Made by a program: the position numbers and the translations under genes. Of a DNA stretch of 64,000 nt, positions 45,737-55,499 are shown piece by piece; the stretch's first letter is position 1; each line of letters starts with the position of its first letter. The notes beneath the pieces are model-generated. The model was given only the letters and a program-made list of their open reading frames with translations, did no database searches and was not told the DNA's origin. This DNA is from Alteromonas macleodii ATCC 27126. Its GTDB lineage: Bacteria > Pseudomonadota > Gammaproteobacteria > Enterobacterales > Alteromonadaceae. The DNA is taken from contig NC_018632.1 in the NCBI RefSeq assembly GCF_000172635.2, positions 1,488,001 to 1,552,000 of the forward strand. The letters are read 5' to 3'.

Positions 45737-47032
45737 CTACATAATGCTAAACAGGCCAATGGCCATGGCAAGGCCAATAACTGGCACCACAACTGTTAGC
45801 GCACCAACCGCCCAGTAGGCAGCCTGATGGGTTTCGTTACAAATGGCGCGTATGGTAGTAACCACATAGCCATTGTGAGGTAACGAATCTAATGCGCCTG
45901 ATGATATAGACACAATTCTATGTAGCTGTTCTGGCTCTACGCCTTGGTCAAGGTAATGCGGAGCCACCAAGGGTAAGGCAATGGCTTGTCCGCCAGATGC
46001 ACTTCCTGTTAATCCTGCAATCACGCTTACGGCAATGGCGGCACCAATAAGCTCGTTACCAGGAATTTGGGTCATAAGCGCTACTGTTGTTTGAAACGCT
46101 TCGGTGTTTTTTGCTATCGAGCCAAAACCTACAACAGCTGCGGTGTTACCTATGGCGATCAATGCGCCGGTGGTACCCGCATTTATGGCAACCGGTAAAC
46201 TGTGAAAATGTTTGTAGTTAATCGCCAGCAAACACAGTACGCCGCCGCCTAACGCCAGAATAAGCGCAAGCTGAGCGAGTTCTTCATGGAATAGAAACGA
46301 AATGACTAACACCACGACTAACGGCACAATTCCGGTAAGCGGGTGGGGTAGCGCTCTGTTTCGCACTTCAGGGTCGCTTGCTCTGGCTTCAAACACCTCG
46401 CCTTTATTAACGGCTTTTCTGATCATCTTAGCAAGCCACCAGTAACCGAAGCATGCCATGAATATGGCGACGACAAGGCTAACTTCCCACGCGGCAAAAG
46501 GGGAGGTACCCAAATACTTTATAGGGATCCAGTTTTGGATTTCTGGCGAGCCCGCGGAGGTCATCGTAAATGTTACCGACCCGAATGCCATGGCAGCAGG
46601 TATGAAGCGACGGGGTAGGTTGGCATCTTTAAACAAACTCACCGCCATAGGGTAAACAGAAAACGCTACCACAAACACGCTTACACCACCGTAGGTCAAA
46701 ATAGCGCAAGCTAGCACAACAGCTAATACGGCACGCTTGTAACCAATTTTGGTGATAATCCAGCGAGAAACAGCATCTGCTGCTCCTGTGTCTTCCATGA
46801 ATTTACCGAATAACGCACCAAGTAAAAACATGAAAAACCAAGAGGCGATAAAGCCAGAGAAACCACTCATATAGGTTTGAACGAAGTTTACGTCGCCGGT
46901 GAAGACGCCGATATTATTGGTAATGGCAACTACAAGCGCACACAAAGGTGCAGCAATAAAGAGGTTCATTCCGCGTATTGTCAAAACAATAAGCAACAAC
47001 AGACCGCCTACTAAGCCAATCATACTTAACAT
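45737..47032 (-). CDS. GntP-family permease, probable 3-hydroxybutyrate transporter
   Basis: A 431-residue inner-membrane carrier with about 12 helices, of the GntP/CitMHS-like ion transporter group. AILTYGGVSVFVVAFSVYPMA, TMTSAGSPEIQNWIPIKYLG and GLTGSASGGQAIALPL, SSGALDSLPHNGYVVTTI are the conserved pore regions. Placed first in an operon that ends with 3-hydroxybutyrate dehydrogenase, it is likely to import 3-hydroxybutyrate. The next gene begins 104 bases on. Confidence 0.85.
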   Translation of the reverse strand: MLSMIGLVGGLLLLIVLTIRGMNLFIAAPLCALVVAITNNIGVFTGDVNFVQTYMSGFSGFIASWFFMFLLGALFGKFMEDTGAADAVSRWIITKIGYKRAVLAVVLACAILTYGGVSVFVVAFSVYPMAVSLFKDANLPRRFIPAAMAFGSVTFTMTSAGSPEIQNWIPIKYLGTSPFAAWEVSLVVAIFMACFGYWWLAKMIRKAVNKGEVFEARASDPEVRNRALPHPLTGIVPLVVVLVISFLFHEELAQLALILALGGGVLCLLAINYKHFHSLPVAINAGTTGALIAIGNTAAVVGFGSIAKNTEAFQTTVALMTQIPGNELIGAAIAVSVIAGLTGSASGGQAIALPLVAPHYLDQGVEPEQLHRIVSISSGALDSLPHNGYVVTTIRAICNETHQAAYWAVGALTVVVPVIGLAMAIGLFSIM

Positions 47033-47190
47033 AGTTATTATTCCTTAAAAAATCTGTGACCGCAGATGATCCTAAACAGTTAAGTCGATTTAAGATTTGC
47101 TTACACTCAAAACCACAAAGTGTATACAAATCAGATAAAAAGCGTTCATAACAGACATAAAGTTTGACGTTACTTTTATCAAAATCCCAT

Positions 47191-47206
47191 AGTACGATGG
47201 TACTAC
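47191..47206. promoter_or_regulatory. Dyad between the permease operon and the TonB receptor gene
   Basis: TAGTAC-GATG-GTACTA is a perfect 6-base inverted repeat about 90 bases before the receptor start, just after TTGACG (47165-47170). The position would suit an operator overlapping a promoter of the receptor gene. No regulator gene is adjacent, so the factor is unknown. Confidence 0.4.
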
Positions 47207-47295
47207 ATACTATTAACAAATAATTAACTAAAGTGATTTTGACCGTAGGCAATACATCCGGCAGTGACCAGAACTTAGAACAACAAGGACTCACT

Positions 47296-49674
47296 ATGTC
47301 TCAATCAATACACACAAATGGCTTGGTTTTACCCTACCAATCACATTCAGCCTCTGTTAGTACAGTAGAACGCAAAAGCGATTCAGTTAAGCTCCCCATT
47401 CGCAGCCTTTGTGCCCTAGCGGTGGCTAGCGTTTTAAGCACAGCGCCAGTATTTGCTCAGGATAGTCAAGCTGATGCCGATGCCGAAGCGCAAAAAGGAA
47501 AATTAGAACGCATTGAGGTGACAGCGCGAAAAACTGTAGAGTCGCTACAGGAAACGCCGGTAGCTATCACGTCTATTGGTGCGGTTGAACTTGGAGAAAA
47601 AGGGATTAGCGTGCTGACTGAAGTGCAGCAGTTTTCGCCCAACACTACGCTACAAACTAGTCGCGGTACCAATTCCACCTTGACGGCGTTTATTCGCGGA
47701 TTGGGTCAGCAAGACCCGCTTTGGGGCTATGAACCAGGCGTGGGTATTTATGTTGATGATGTTTATATTGCTCGCCCACAAGGGGCCGTACTTGATTTGT
47801 TAGACGTACAGCGTATTGAGGTGTTACGTGGCCCGCAGGGGACGCTTTACGGAAAGAATACCATTGGTGGCGCGGTTAAATACGTTACGAAAGAAATGAC
47901 CGGCGATACGCAGATGAACGTTGAAGCTACGGTAGGTAGTTACAGTCAGCGTGATATCAAAGTGACAGGTCAAATACCGCTGATTGAAGACACGGTGTAT
48001 CTAGGCGTGGGTTATGCCAACTTAAACCGCGACGGCTTCGGCGAATATCTGGTAAGCGCGTTGCCCAATCAAGATAAAGAGAATTATAACAAAGATCTCT
48101 GGGCAGCACGTGTAACGCTAGAAGTTCACCCGAGTGAAGATTTGTTTTTCCGTATTGGGTGGGATAAGACCGAAGACACATCAAATGCGAAAGGCGGCTA
48201 CCGTTTAATCCCAAGTATATTAACTGATGCGCCCGTGCCTGATTCGGTTTTCGATTCGTACACCAGCTTACCTACATGGAATAAAGTCGAGTTAGAAGGC
48301 TATAACTGGCTGGCACGATACAGAGTGAATGATGATTTAGAGCTTAAATATATTGGTTCGCATAGAGAGAGCTATTCACCTACCAACATTGATTTTGACA
48401 ATACGCCTCTGCCTATTTTTGATGTACCGGCAGAGTATGACGACAGTAATGATACTCACGAGATTCAAGCGAATTATACCGGGAACGCGTTTAGCTTAGT
48501 GTCAGGGCTCTATTTTTACGATGGTGAGAGTTGCGGTAATTTTGATGCCATTTTAGGTGTGTTAGGTCAATCGCTTGGTGCCTCAGGGTTAACGCGGGAA
48601 GTGACGGGTTGTAATAACTCAGAAAGCTGGGCTGCCTATGCGCAGATGAACTATGACGTAACCGATAAACTATCGCTTTCGCTTGGTGCCCGATACACCG
48701 ATGAAGAAAAGACCGCGTTTGTAAATAACGGTCTGGTATTCGCCAATGTTTATCCTTATACCGACTGGATTGATGGGTACGTGCGTCCCGACGGACAATT
48801 AGTACCTCAAGTACTTGGGACAGACACCGATGGCGATGAAGTGTTAGACGCGCCAGCGGTAGAAAGTTGGTCGCGCTTTACCCCGCGAGTGGGCGTGGAG
48901 TATCAAATGGACCGCGATACCATGTTCTTCGCGAGCTATTCACAAGGCTTCAAATCGGGCACGTTTAACCCTCGTGCTCAGACTAACGAGCCTGGTGTTG
49001 AACCAGAAGTCGTTGACAGCTTCGAAGTGGGTGTGAAGAGTGACTTAACCGACGCACTTCGTATGAATATCACATTGTTCTCTTACGACCACAAAGATCG
49101 TCAGTATATTGGTGTAGAAGGAGATTTGTCTGATCCAACAGCCCTTGACCAGCGACTGCGCAATGCTGCAGAAACGGCTGCAAAAGGCGCCGAGTTGGAG
49201 ATGACGTGGGTAGCCACGGATAACCTTCAGTTTGACGTTGCTTATGGTTATATTGACTTTGAGATTAAGAAAAACAATGCAATCCCTCCGTTGATTGGTC
49301 TAGCAAGTACGCCAGAGAATACCTTTAATCTTAATGCCAACTACCTACTAGAAACGAGTTTTGGGGATATTACTTTCAACGCCAACTACTACTATCGCGA
49401 TGATTATCTTATCTTTGAAACCAGCGATCTTATTCAACAAGATGCCTATGGGATGGTGAACTTAAGCGCGCGCTGGGAAAGCGTTGAAGGCGACTGGTAT
49501 GCTGGACTACACGTCAAAAACCTGACCGATGAAGAGTATCTGGTTGGTGGTTATGACTTTGTCACGCAAGACGATGAAGGTAACTTTGGTCCGGGCCTTG
49601 GTGGTGATACGACACTTATCGGTTATTACGGTGACCCACGTACAGTTCACCTTACGGTAGGTTATCGATTCTAA
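47296..49674 (+). CDS. TonB-dependent outer membrane receptor
   Basis: A 792-residue outer-membrane active transporter. The start at 47296 (MSQSIHTNG) is supported by AAGGA. A long N-terminus is followed by a signal segment (about 40-55, LCALAVASVLSTAPVFA). The TonB box region KLERIEVTARK is followed by the plug (ETPVAITSIGAVEL ... RGLGQQDPLWGYEPGVGIYVDDVYIARPQGAVLDLLDVQRIEVLRGPQGTLYGKN) and a beta barrel ending VHLTVGYRF with terminal Phe. It is divergent from the 3-hydroxybutyrate operon and may import oligomers or a related carbon source; that role is inferred. A word at 48818 codes for GTDTDGD. Confidence 0.9.
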   Translation: MSQSIHTNGLVLPYQSHSASVSTVERKSDSVKLPIRSLCALAVASVLSTAPVFAQDSQADADAEAQKGKLERIEVTARKTVESLQETPVAITSIGAVELGEKGISVLTEVQQFSPNTTLQTSRGTNSTLTAFIRGLGQQDPLWGYEPGVGIYVDDVYIARPQGAVLDLLDVQRIEVLRGPQGTLYGKNTIGGAVKYVTKEMTGDTQMNVEATVGSYSQRDIKVTGQIPLIEDTVYLGVGYANLNRDGFGEYLVSALPNQDKENYNKDLWAARVTLEVHPSEDLFFRIGWDKTEDTSNAKGGYRLIPSILTDAPVPDSVFDSYTSLPTWNKVELEGYNWLARYRVNDDLELKYIGSHRESYSPTNIDFDNTPLPIFDVPAEYDDSNDTHEIQANYTGNAFSLVSGLYFYDGESCGNFDAILGVLGQSLGASGLTREVTGCNNSESWAAYAQMNYDVTDKLSLSLGARYTDEEKTAFVNNGLVFANVYPYTDWIDGYVRPDGQLVPQVLGTDTDGDEVLDAPAVESWSRFTPRVGVEYQMDRDTMFFASYSQGFKSGTFNPRAQTNEPGVEPEVVDSFEVGVKSDLTDALRMNITLFSYDHKDRQYIGVEGDLSDPTALDQRLRNAAETAAKGAELEMTWVATDNLQFDVAYGYIDFEIKKNNAIPPLIGLASTPENTFNLNANYLLETSFGDITFNANYYYRDDYLIFETSDLIQQDAYGMVNLSARWESVEGDWYAGLHVKNLTDEEYLVGGYDFVTQDDEGNFGPGLGGDTTLIGYYGDPRTVHLTVGYRF

Positions 49675-49708
49675 ACGGTATGTTCTGAAGAAGACCTGCA
49701 ACACGTTT

Positions 49709-49736
49709 CACGCCTAGGCCATTGCGCTTAGGCGTG
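49709..49736 (+). terminator. Hairpin after the TonB receptor gene
   Basis: CACGCCTA pairs with TAGGCGTG (loop of 12). There is no T tract, so termination is uncertain. The rest of the 49675-49903 gap shows nothing else. Confidence 0.45.
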
Positions 49737-49903
49737 CTCACGTTTGCTCGACCTCTTTCGATTGTGTTGGCCGGCGGATATGTCGAGCAGTGAAGGGCGT
49801 GGTGCGGAGCCTTACTAAATAACAGATACGCCAATAAGATTAACCTTTTTTTACCGGCGTGGTAGTATGTTGATTAACAAGGTAGTTACAAGTTGATAGC
49901 ATT

Positions 49904-50572
49904 ATGTCTGTGAAAATCTTGATTGCTGACGATCATCCTCTGTTCAGGGCTGCGATGTGCCATGCGTTAGCTAGTGTGGAGCATATCGAACTTGTAGAAA
50001 CTTCCACGTTCCCCGATACGCTCACTAGTCTTGAAGAAAATGACGACATCGATCTGCTTTTCTTAGATCTCACTATGCCAGGCAATGAAGGGTTAAATGG
50101 CCTTGCTGAGGTACATGCGCTCTATCCTGATGTACTTGTTGTTGTTATTACCGCACAAGAAGAGCCTGATGTTATGGCAAAATCGTTTGCGTTAGGCGCA
50201 AGCGGTTTTATACCCAAATCAGCTTCGGTCGATTGCATTATTGACGCGGTAAATACGGTGTTAGACGGTGAAACTTGGATCCCGCCTTCAGTTCACAATG
50301 CATCAGCTACGATGCCAAATGCCACTGCATCGAATGCGAATGGCCACTCTGGCCAAGATGATTTCACCAACCGATTAAAGCAACTTACCCCTCACCAACT
50401 TAAAGTGTTGCGAATGGTATCAGACGGCTTGCTTAACAAGCAGATTGCTTACGAACTGGCCATTTCTGAGTCCACCGTTAAACAGCATGTATCTGCAGTA
50501 TTGAGAAAGCTTGGTGTTATTAACAGAACCAAGGCTGGTATCGCGTTCAAAAATGCAATGCATTTAAGCTAA
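49904..50572 (+). CDS. NarL/LuxR-family response regulator, CrbR-like
   Basis: A 222-residue cytoplasmic regulator. The receiver has DD (9-10), phospho-acceptor D55 in FLDLTMPG, T in VVITAQE and K in FIPKSA. A linker rich in Asn/Ala (about 130-150) precedes a LuxR helix-turn-helix (LTPHQLKVLRMVSDGLLNKQIAYELAISESTVKQHVSAVLRKL). It is located near the symporter-kinase hybrid at 51737, the arrangement of the CrbS/CrbR acetate-switch system described in Vibrio. Function is assigned by analogy. Confidence 0.87.
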   Translation: MSVKILIADDHPLFRAAMCHALASVEHIELVETSTFPDTLTSLEENDDIDLLFLDLTMPGNEGLNGLAEVHALYPDVLVVVITAQEEPDVMAKSFALGASGFIPKSASVDCIIDAVNTVLDGETWIPPSVHNASATMPNATASNANGHSGQDDFTNRLKQLTPHQLKVLRMVSDGLLNKQIAYELAISESTVKQHVSAVLRKLGVINRTKAGIAFKNAMHLS

Positions 50573-50761
50573 ACGGAAAGCGATAGTCGTCTTCAAGACT
50601 ATGATCATATCGATATAGTTTAAGCACTAACACGTATTAGATGCTTTCCACTAGATTAGGGATTTTTACGCGTTCGGTTCATCGTGCTAATTCGATCTCA
50701 ATCAGCTCATGTGCTAGCGTAAGATTTCAAAGGATTAGTTTACTGGCGTAAAAGGATATTT

Positions 50762-51655
50762 ATGACGCGATTTATTTTACTTTCCCTTCTTCTTAGTTCT
50801 TTCAATGCGTTTAGTGCCGTTACAGCATGGACAGATTTCACTCTGGACAACGGTCACGTTTTTCTGCCTGTTACCATAGAAGGCATCGAATCTCGGGTCA
50901 TGCTGGATTCAGGAGCACAAATAAACAGTATCAATCGCGCGTTTATCGGGAAGCATGATTTAGACCTTGATAAAGGGCGCCCCGTGACCGTTAAAGGGGT
51001 GTATGACGTTGAAAGGCGTAACGCTTACAACAATGTAAACGTTGAAATATTCAGTAGTGATTTCGAGCTGGATTCACTTGTCGAATCCAGCTTAGGTCAT
51101 CACTCTAATGGTATGCTACTGGGGGCAGGTTTTTTCAATAACTTCATTGTTCAATTGGACTATCCCCACAGAAAAATTCGTTTAGTAACGCGTGATTCGA
51201 TAGATATGGGGGAGGTGGCAAATGTTCGAGCCAACTCTCAACAGGGTAGTGGAATGCCTATCGCGCAAGTAGAAATTAACGGTGTTGCTTTGTGGCTATT
51301 AGTCGATACTGGTAACGCCGGTACAATTTTGATTAACCGTCGAGCGGCGTCCAAGGTTGGGTTGCTTGAAAAAGTGGAAGGCGCAAGCACGTCATTTGGT
51401 GCCAATAGTTCTGGGGTCAATGAGTTCGCTACGTCTGATGTCGTGAAGTTTGGCCCATTCGAGATTAGTGACGTTAAGGTTAGCTTTCCTGCTGAAGGGC
51501 AAAAGACAAACTTAGAAAGCCAGTATGAAAGAACGGGTAGCCGGATAGGTGGAAAGCGGGTAGTAGGCTTAATAGGCTATGATTTGTTGAAAGACTTCGT
51601 TGTAACACTTGATTATCGTTACGGGAAACTTCACATCGCGTTACCGCAAAAGTAA
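50762..51655 (+). CDS. Periplasmic retropepsin-like aspartic protease (two domains)
   Basis: A 297-residue protein with a signal peptide (1-19, ending AFSA). It holds two clan AA active-site motifs: MLDSGA (D49) in the first half and LVDTGN (D182) in the second, each followed by the hydrophobic loop and a later glycine-containing segment (LLGAGFF; VGLIGYDLL). A tandem arrangement would allow a pseudo-dimeric enzyme in one chain. The substrate is unknown. It lies between the CrbR-like and CrbS-like genes, although on the strand of the former. Confidence 0.8.
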   Translation: MTRFILLSLLLSSFNAFSAVTAWTDFTLDNGHVFLPVTIEGIESRVMLDSGAQINSINRAFIGKHDLDLDKGRPVTVKGVYDVERRNAYNNVNVEIFSSDFELDSLVESSLGHHSNGMLLGAGFFNNFIVQLDYPHRKIRLVTRDSIDMGEVANVRANSQQGSGMPIAQVEINGVALWLLVDTGNAGTILINRRAASKVGLLEKVEGASTSFGANSSGVNEFATSDVVKFGPFEISDVKVSFPAEGQKTNLESQYERTGSRIGGKRVVGLIGYDLLKDFVVTLDYRYGKLHIALPQK

Positions 51656-51736
51656 AACGTATCTTGATGCAAACCAGCTACCAAAAGAAGACGAAATACC
51701 TACTGCCGTACTATAAACGCGATCACGAGTTCTCTA

Positions 51737-54700
51737 TTAAACAAGCGATTGCTTTAGCAGTCGCTTAAGTGCCGCAGGCTTTAAGGGTTTTGGCAGGTAG
51801 CTAAATTGTTGCTCCGCCGCTTCCTCTCTTATGTCGTTACTTCTGTTGGCAGTGACTAAAATCTTTAAGGCAAAACGCACGTTATTTTCAGAAAGAATCG
51901 CTGCAACGTCAAAACCGGTTTCGCCATAATTTAGGTGATAATCGGCGACGAGCACATCAAAGTGTTCTTGTGAAATACTCGACACTTCTGCTCCGCCCGC
52001 TATCAATGTTGTACTCCCTCCCCAATCTCTCAGTAAGGTACACATTGCATTTGCCACTTGCTCGTCATTTTCTACAAGTAGAAAACGGGTGTCTTTTAAA
52101 AATGCATTGTTGTTTTTATTCGCTGAGTCTAAAGAGGGCATTTGATGGGAGTGCGAGGAGACAGGGCGAGAACGGCTGTCTAATGCGCTTTTTTGAACGC
52201 TTACTGAATTATTTGGCGCACTTGCTGAGTTCTTCGTTAATACCGATTTATTAAAAGGGGAGTCAACATGGTTAGTGTTGCTTTTGTATGCTGTGGGAAT
52301 CGAGGCTTCGCTTTGAAATGCTCTAGATATAGCCACACTGAAGCAGCTTCCTTTATTTGGCGATGAAGTCAGTCCGACTTCATGACCGAGTAGTCGACAT
52401 ATCTTATCTACAATAGTCAGGCCTAATCCAATTCCTTCGCCTTTGTTGTTGCTCTCTAGCTGGTGGAATTCACTAAATATTTCATGCTGTTGGTGGTCGG
52501 CGATACCTAGTCCGGTATCGTAAACACAAAGCTTTATAACCTGCTCGGTATTTGTGACTCTTGTGCGTCTCACGCCCACCAAAATACGGCCTTTTGCGGT
52601 ATAGCGGACTGCGTTGGACAGCAAGTTTTGAAGCACCCGTCGCAGTAGCACTTTGTCCGAGTACACCATAACTCTGGTCGGTACATACCTGAGCTCAATA
52701 CCTTTTTGCTTTGCAATGACACTAAATTCCTGCACCAATGAAGACAACATATCACTGACTGGAAATTCAGTCTTTTGAGGGGTAAGTACGCCAGCGTCTA
52801 ATTTCGTCATATCAAGTAGCATTGAAAGTAAGCTCTGAGCATTGTCCAAAGAATTCACCACGCCTTCAGATAGTGTGGCCAGTTCACTACCTTGCGTCTT
52901 TTTGCTGAGCATGCTGGCAAATAATGTTGCGGCGTTGAAAGGTTGCATGAGATCGTGCCCAGCCGCGGCCAGAAATTTGGTTTTGCTCTCGTTAGCTTTG
53001 TCAGCGTGTTGTTTGGCTTCTTCTAATTCTGCTGTACGCTGCGCAACCCTTGCCTCCAAGTCTTCTTTTGCACTTTCTAATTCTTTTTGAATTGCTATGT
53101 ATTCAGTGATATCGCTATAGGTAGTCACGTAGCCGCCACCAGGTAGCGGCGCGCCGTTAAGTTCAATCACTTTTCCGTCAGGCTGTTTGCGAATATGTTT
53201 ATGACGGGTGCCTTCCAGCATGTAGCTAACGCGCTTTTCGATAGATGAGGGGCTAAACAACCCTCGGTTCGCGTTGTAGCTAAGTATATCGGTAATGGGC
53301 ATGCCCGCTTTTAGAAATCCTTTAGGGTAGGCAAATAACTCCACGTAACGTTCGTTCCACGCTAGTAGCTGCAGTTTGTCATCAAGCACACTTATGCCTT
53401 GCTCAATGTTTTGCACTGACGATTGAAGTACCTCGTGGTTAAACTGAAATGACTGAGAAGCTTCTTCTACCCAGTCAACCAGTTCTGGAAAGCTATCGCT
53501 GCCTGTATCTGCGATGGCACCCAGTAATATACGAGCACTAGGTGCTCCTACTTGTGCAGCAAGCAACTTATTTACCCTGTCGATAAGCGCCTGACTGGCA
53601 TAACCACTGCTAGCGGCGCGATTGACGTCAACTGATAGCTGCTTAACCAGTTGAGAGTGCGTGGCACTTTCGAGCACACGTTCGGTGAGTGCAATTAAGT
53701 CCCTCACTTTTACCAGTAAACGAGGTGTGTCGTGATCTGTGAGGAGCGTATCATTTGGCTTCATGCCACGTCTTGATGTAATCAATGCAACCGTAACGAA
53801 TGTTAGGCAATTAGCCAATAAGGAAAAGGCAAAGCCCAAACCAAGCGCTTGGTCAGTGGGTACTGGGTTGAAATAATAACTCGACAGTAAGCTTGGGTAG
53901 AGGAGGAATGCTGCCCAACATGTGAACCCTACCAATAAGGCGCAAATAGCGGCAGCTTTGTTGCTTTTCGGCCAGTAAAGACCAAACATAAGTGCAGGCA
54001 TGCACTGTGCTAATAATGCTATAGCAATCACCCCGCTTTTAACCAGAGGTGCAGCCTGACTTATATTCAAGTGATACCAGAGCGCAATGCTAAGTACGAC
54101 CACAACGGTAATACGACGTATAGACAGTATTTTGTTTGGCTGCATTGAACGATTGGGCGAAGTCTTTAGTCGCGCTTTTAGCCAAAGTGGCGTGACAACA
54201 TTGTTCGAGATCATTATTCCCAGCGCCAAGGTTGCAACAATCACCATGCTGGTGGTTGCAGAAAGACCTCCTATGAAAGCAAATGACGACAGCGCGATAT
54301 TTTCAGCATATAAAGGTAGGGCAAGCACATACGCATCAGAGCTCGTATCCACTGGCAGCAGCATTTTTCCTGCAAGTGCAATAGGAATAATAAAAAGGGT
54401 CATGTCAAATAAATAGAGGGGAAATAGCCACCTTGCTGTTCTAAGCTCCCCCTCACCGTTCTGCTCAACGAAGTTCATATGAAACTGTCGTGGCAAAACG
54501 AACATAGAGCAAACGCCCAAAACAACATGTGATACATAAACCCAGGGTGCGCTATCAGCATAAATGACTTCTCGAGCACTGGCATTTGAGGCGGCGTTAG
54601 ACACCAAATCCAACACACCATCAAACAGATAGAAGCAAACGAAAACACCTACAGCGCACAGGGCAACAAGCTTTATAACCGATTCAAACGCTATAGTAAA

Positions 54701-55252
54701 TAGCAGACCGGGGTGTTTGTCGGTCAAGTTGAGTGTACGGGTACCGAAGATAATGGCAAATAATGCGAGCAAGATAGCTACGTAGATACTTAACCATGGC
54801 GTGCTTGTATGCGCGTCGTCAGTCAACAAATTTATTGATTTCGTAATGGCGTCTAACTGCAGGGCGATGTAGGGCACTACACCGAAAAAACACAGTAAAG
54901 TGATAAGCGCGGCAATCAAGTGGGAGTGCTGGTATTTAAGTGAGATGAGGTCTGCTAAAGAGCTGATGTTGTGTTGTTGACACAGTCTGCTTATATGAAG
55001 CACCACAGGAAACGCAAATGCCATAGTCAGCATAATCCCTAAATAAGTAGGGATAACTGCCCAGCCATATTGTGCTGCTTGAGAGGTAGTGCCGAAAAAT
55101 GCCCAAGATGTACAATGCACACCCAATCCAAGGCTGTACAATATTGGGTGTTGCCGGTTGTCACGTAAACGCTTATCGCCCCAAAATGCTAAAGCGAAAA
55201 GCGCGAGGAGATAACAACCAACAATAGTGCCAACCGTCCAGATACTTAGCAT
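51737..55252 (-). CDS. Symporter-fused hybrid sensor kinase, CrbS/CbrA-like
   Basis: A 1171-residue membrane sensor. The N-terminal half (about 1-500) is a sodium:solute symporter domain with 13-14 helices (YSLGLGVHCTSWAFFG, GGLSATTSMVIVATLALGIMISNNVVTP). It is followed by a linker, a PAS domain (about 620-720), a coiled coil (about 715-755) and a histidine kinase (FLAAAGHDLMQPFNAATLF H box; NLLSNAVRYTA; DTGLGI; GEGIGLGLTI). A C-terminal receiver has D in VLVADYHLNYGETG and K in YLPKP. The layout is that of CrbS, which controls acetyl-CoA synthetase. The partner is probably the regulator at 49904, and the gene is divergent from the Sel1-like protein gene. Confidence 0.9.
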   Translation of the reverse strand: MLSIWTVGTIVGCYLLALFALAFWGDKRLRDNRQHPILYSLGLGVHCTSWAFFGTTSQAAQYGWAVIPTYLGIMLTMAFAFPVVLHISRLCQQHNISSLADLISLKYQHSHLIAALITLLCFFGVVPYIALQLDAITKSINLLTDDAHTSTPWLSIYVAILLALFAIIFGTRTLNLTDKHPGLLFTIAFESVIKLVALCAVGVFVCFYLFDGVLDLVSNAASNASAREVIYADSAPWVYVSHVVLGVCSMFVLPRQFHMNFVEQNGEGELRTARWLFPLYLFDMTLFIIPIALAGKMLLPVDTSSDAYVLALPLYAENIALSSFAFIGGLSATTSMVIVATLALGIMISNNVVTPLWLKARLKTSPNRSMQPNKILSIRRITVVVVLSIALWYHLNISQAAPLVKSGVIAIALLAQCMPALMFGLYWPKSNKAAAICALLVGFTCWAAFLLYPSLLSSYYFNPVPTDQALGLGFAFSLLANCLTFVTVALITSRRGMKPNDTLLTDHDTPRLLVKVRDLIALTERVLESATHSQLVKQLSVDVNRAASSGYASQALIDRVNKLLAAQVGAPSARILLGAIADTGSDSFPELVDWVEEASQSFQFNHEVLQSSVQNIEQGISVLDDKLQLLAWNERYVELFAYPKGFLKAGMPITDILSYNANRGLFSPSSIEKRVSYMLEGTRHKHIRKQPDGKVIELNGAPLPGGGYVTTYSDITEYIAIQKELESAKEDLEARVAQRTAELEEAKQHADKANESKTKFLAAAGHDLMQPFNAATLFASMLSKKTQGSELATLSEGVVNSLDNAQSLLSMLLDMTKLDAGVLTPQKTEFPVSDMLSSLVQEFSVIAKQKGIELRYVPTRVMVYSDKVLLRRVLQNLLSNAVRYTAKGRILVGVRRTRVTNTEQVIKLCVYDTGLGIADHQQHEIFSEFHQLESNNKGEGIGLGLTIVDKICRLLGHEVGLTSSPNKGSCFSVAISRAFQSEASIPTAYKSNTNHVDSPFNKSVLTKNSASAPNNSVSVQKSALDSRSRPVSSHSHQMPSLDSANKNNNAFLKDTRFLLVENDEQVANAMCTLLRDWGGSTTLIAGGAEVSSISQEHFDVLVADYHLNYGETGFDVAAILSENNVRFALKILVTANRSNDIREEAAEQQFSYLPKPLKPAALKRLLKQSLV

Positions 55253-55499
55253 AGATATTCCGTGTAGTTGAACGCATTTATTAGCGCAATTGAAAGCGCG
55301 TTTTATTGTTGATTTACATTAACATAGTTTTCACATGCGAGGTATCTTCTGTTGGTACACAAGCAATATTTCGGAGTTAATTATTTGCAATTTGAACGAT
55401 AAGTGATAGGTTTTTATACAAGGCGACGTCTTTTTGAGCAGTAGGATTTACACATAAGTCGGTCTTAGCCAATCACCGGAATAATAAAAAGGGAATTTA

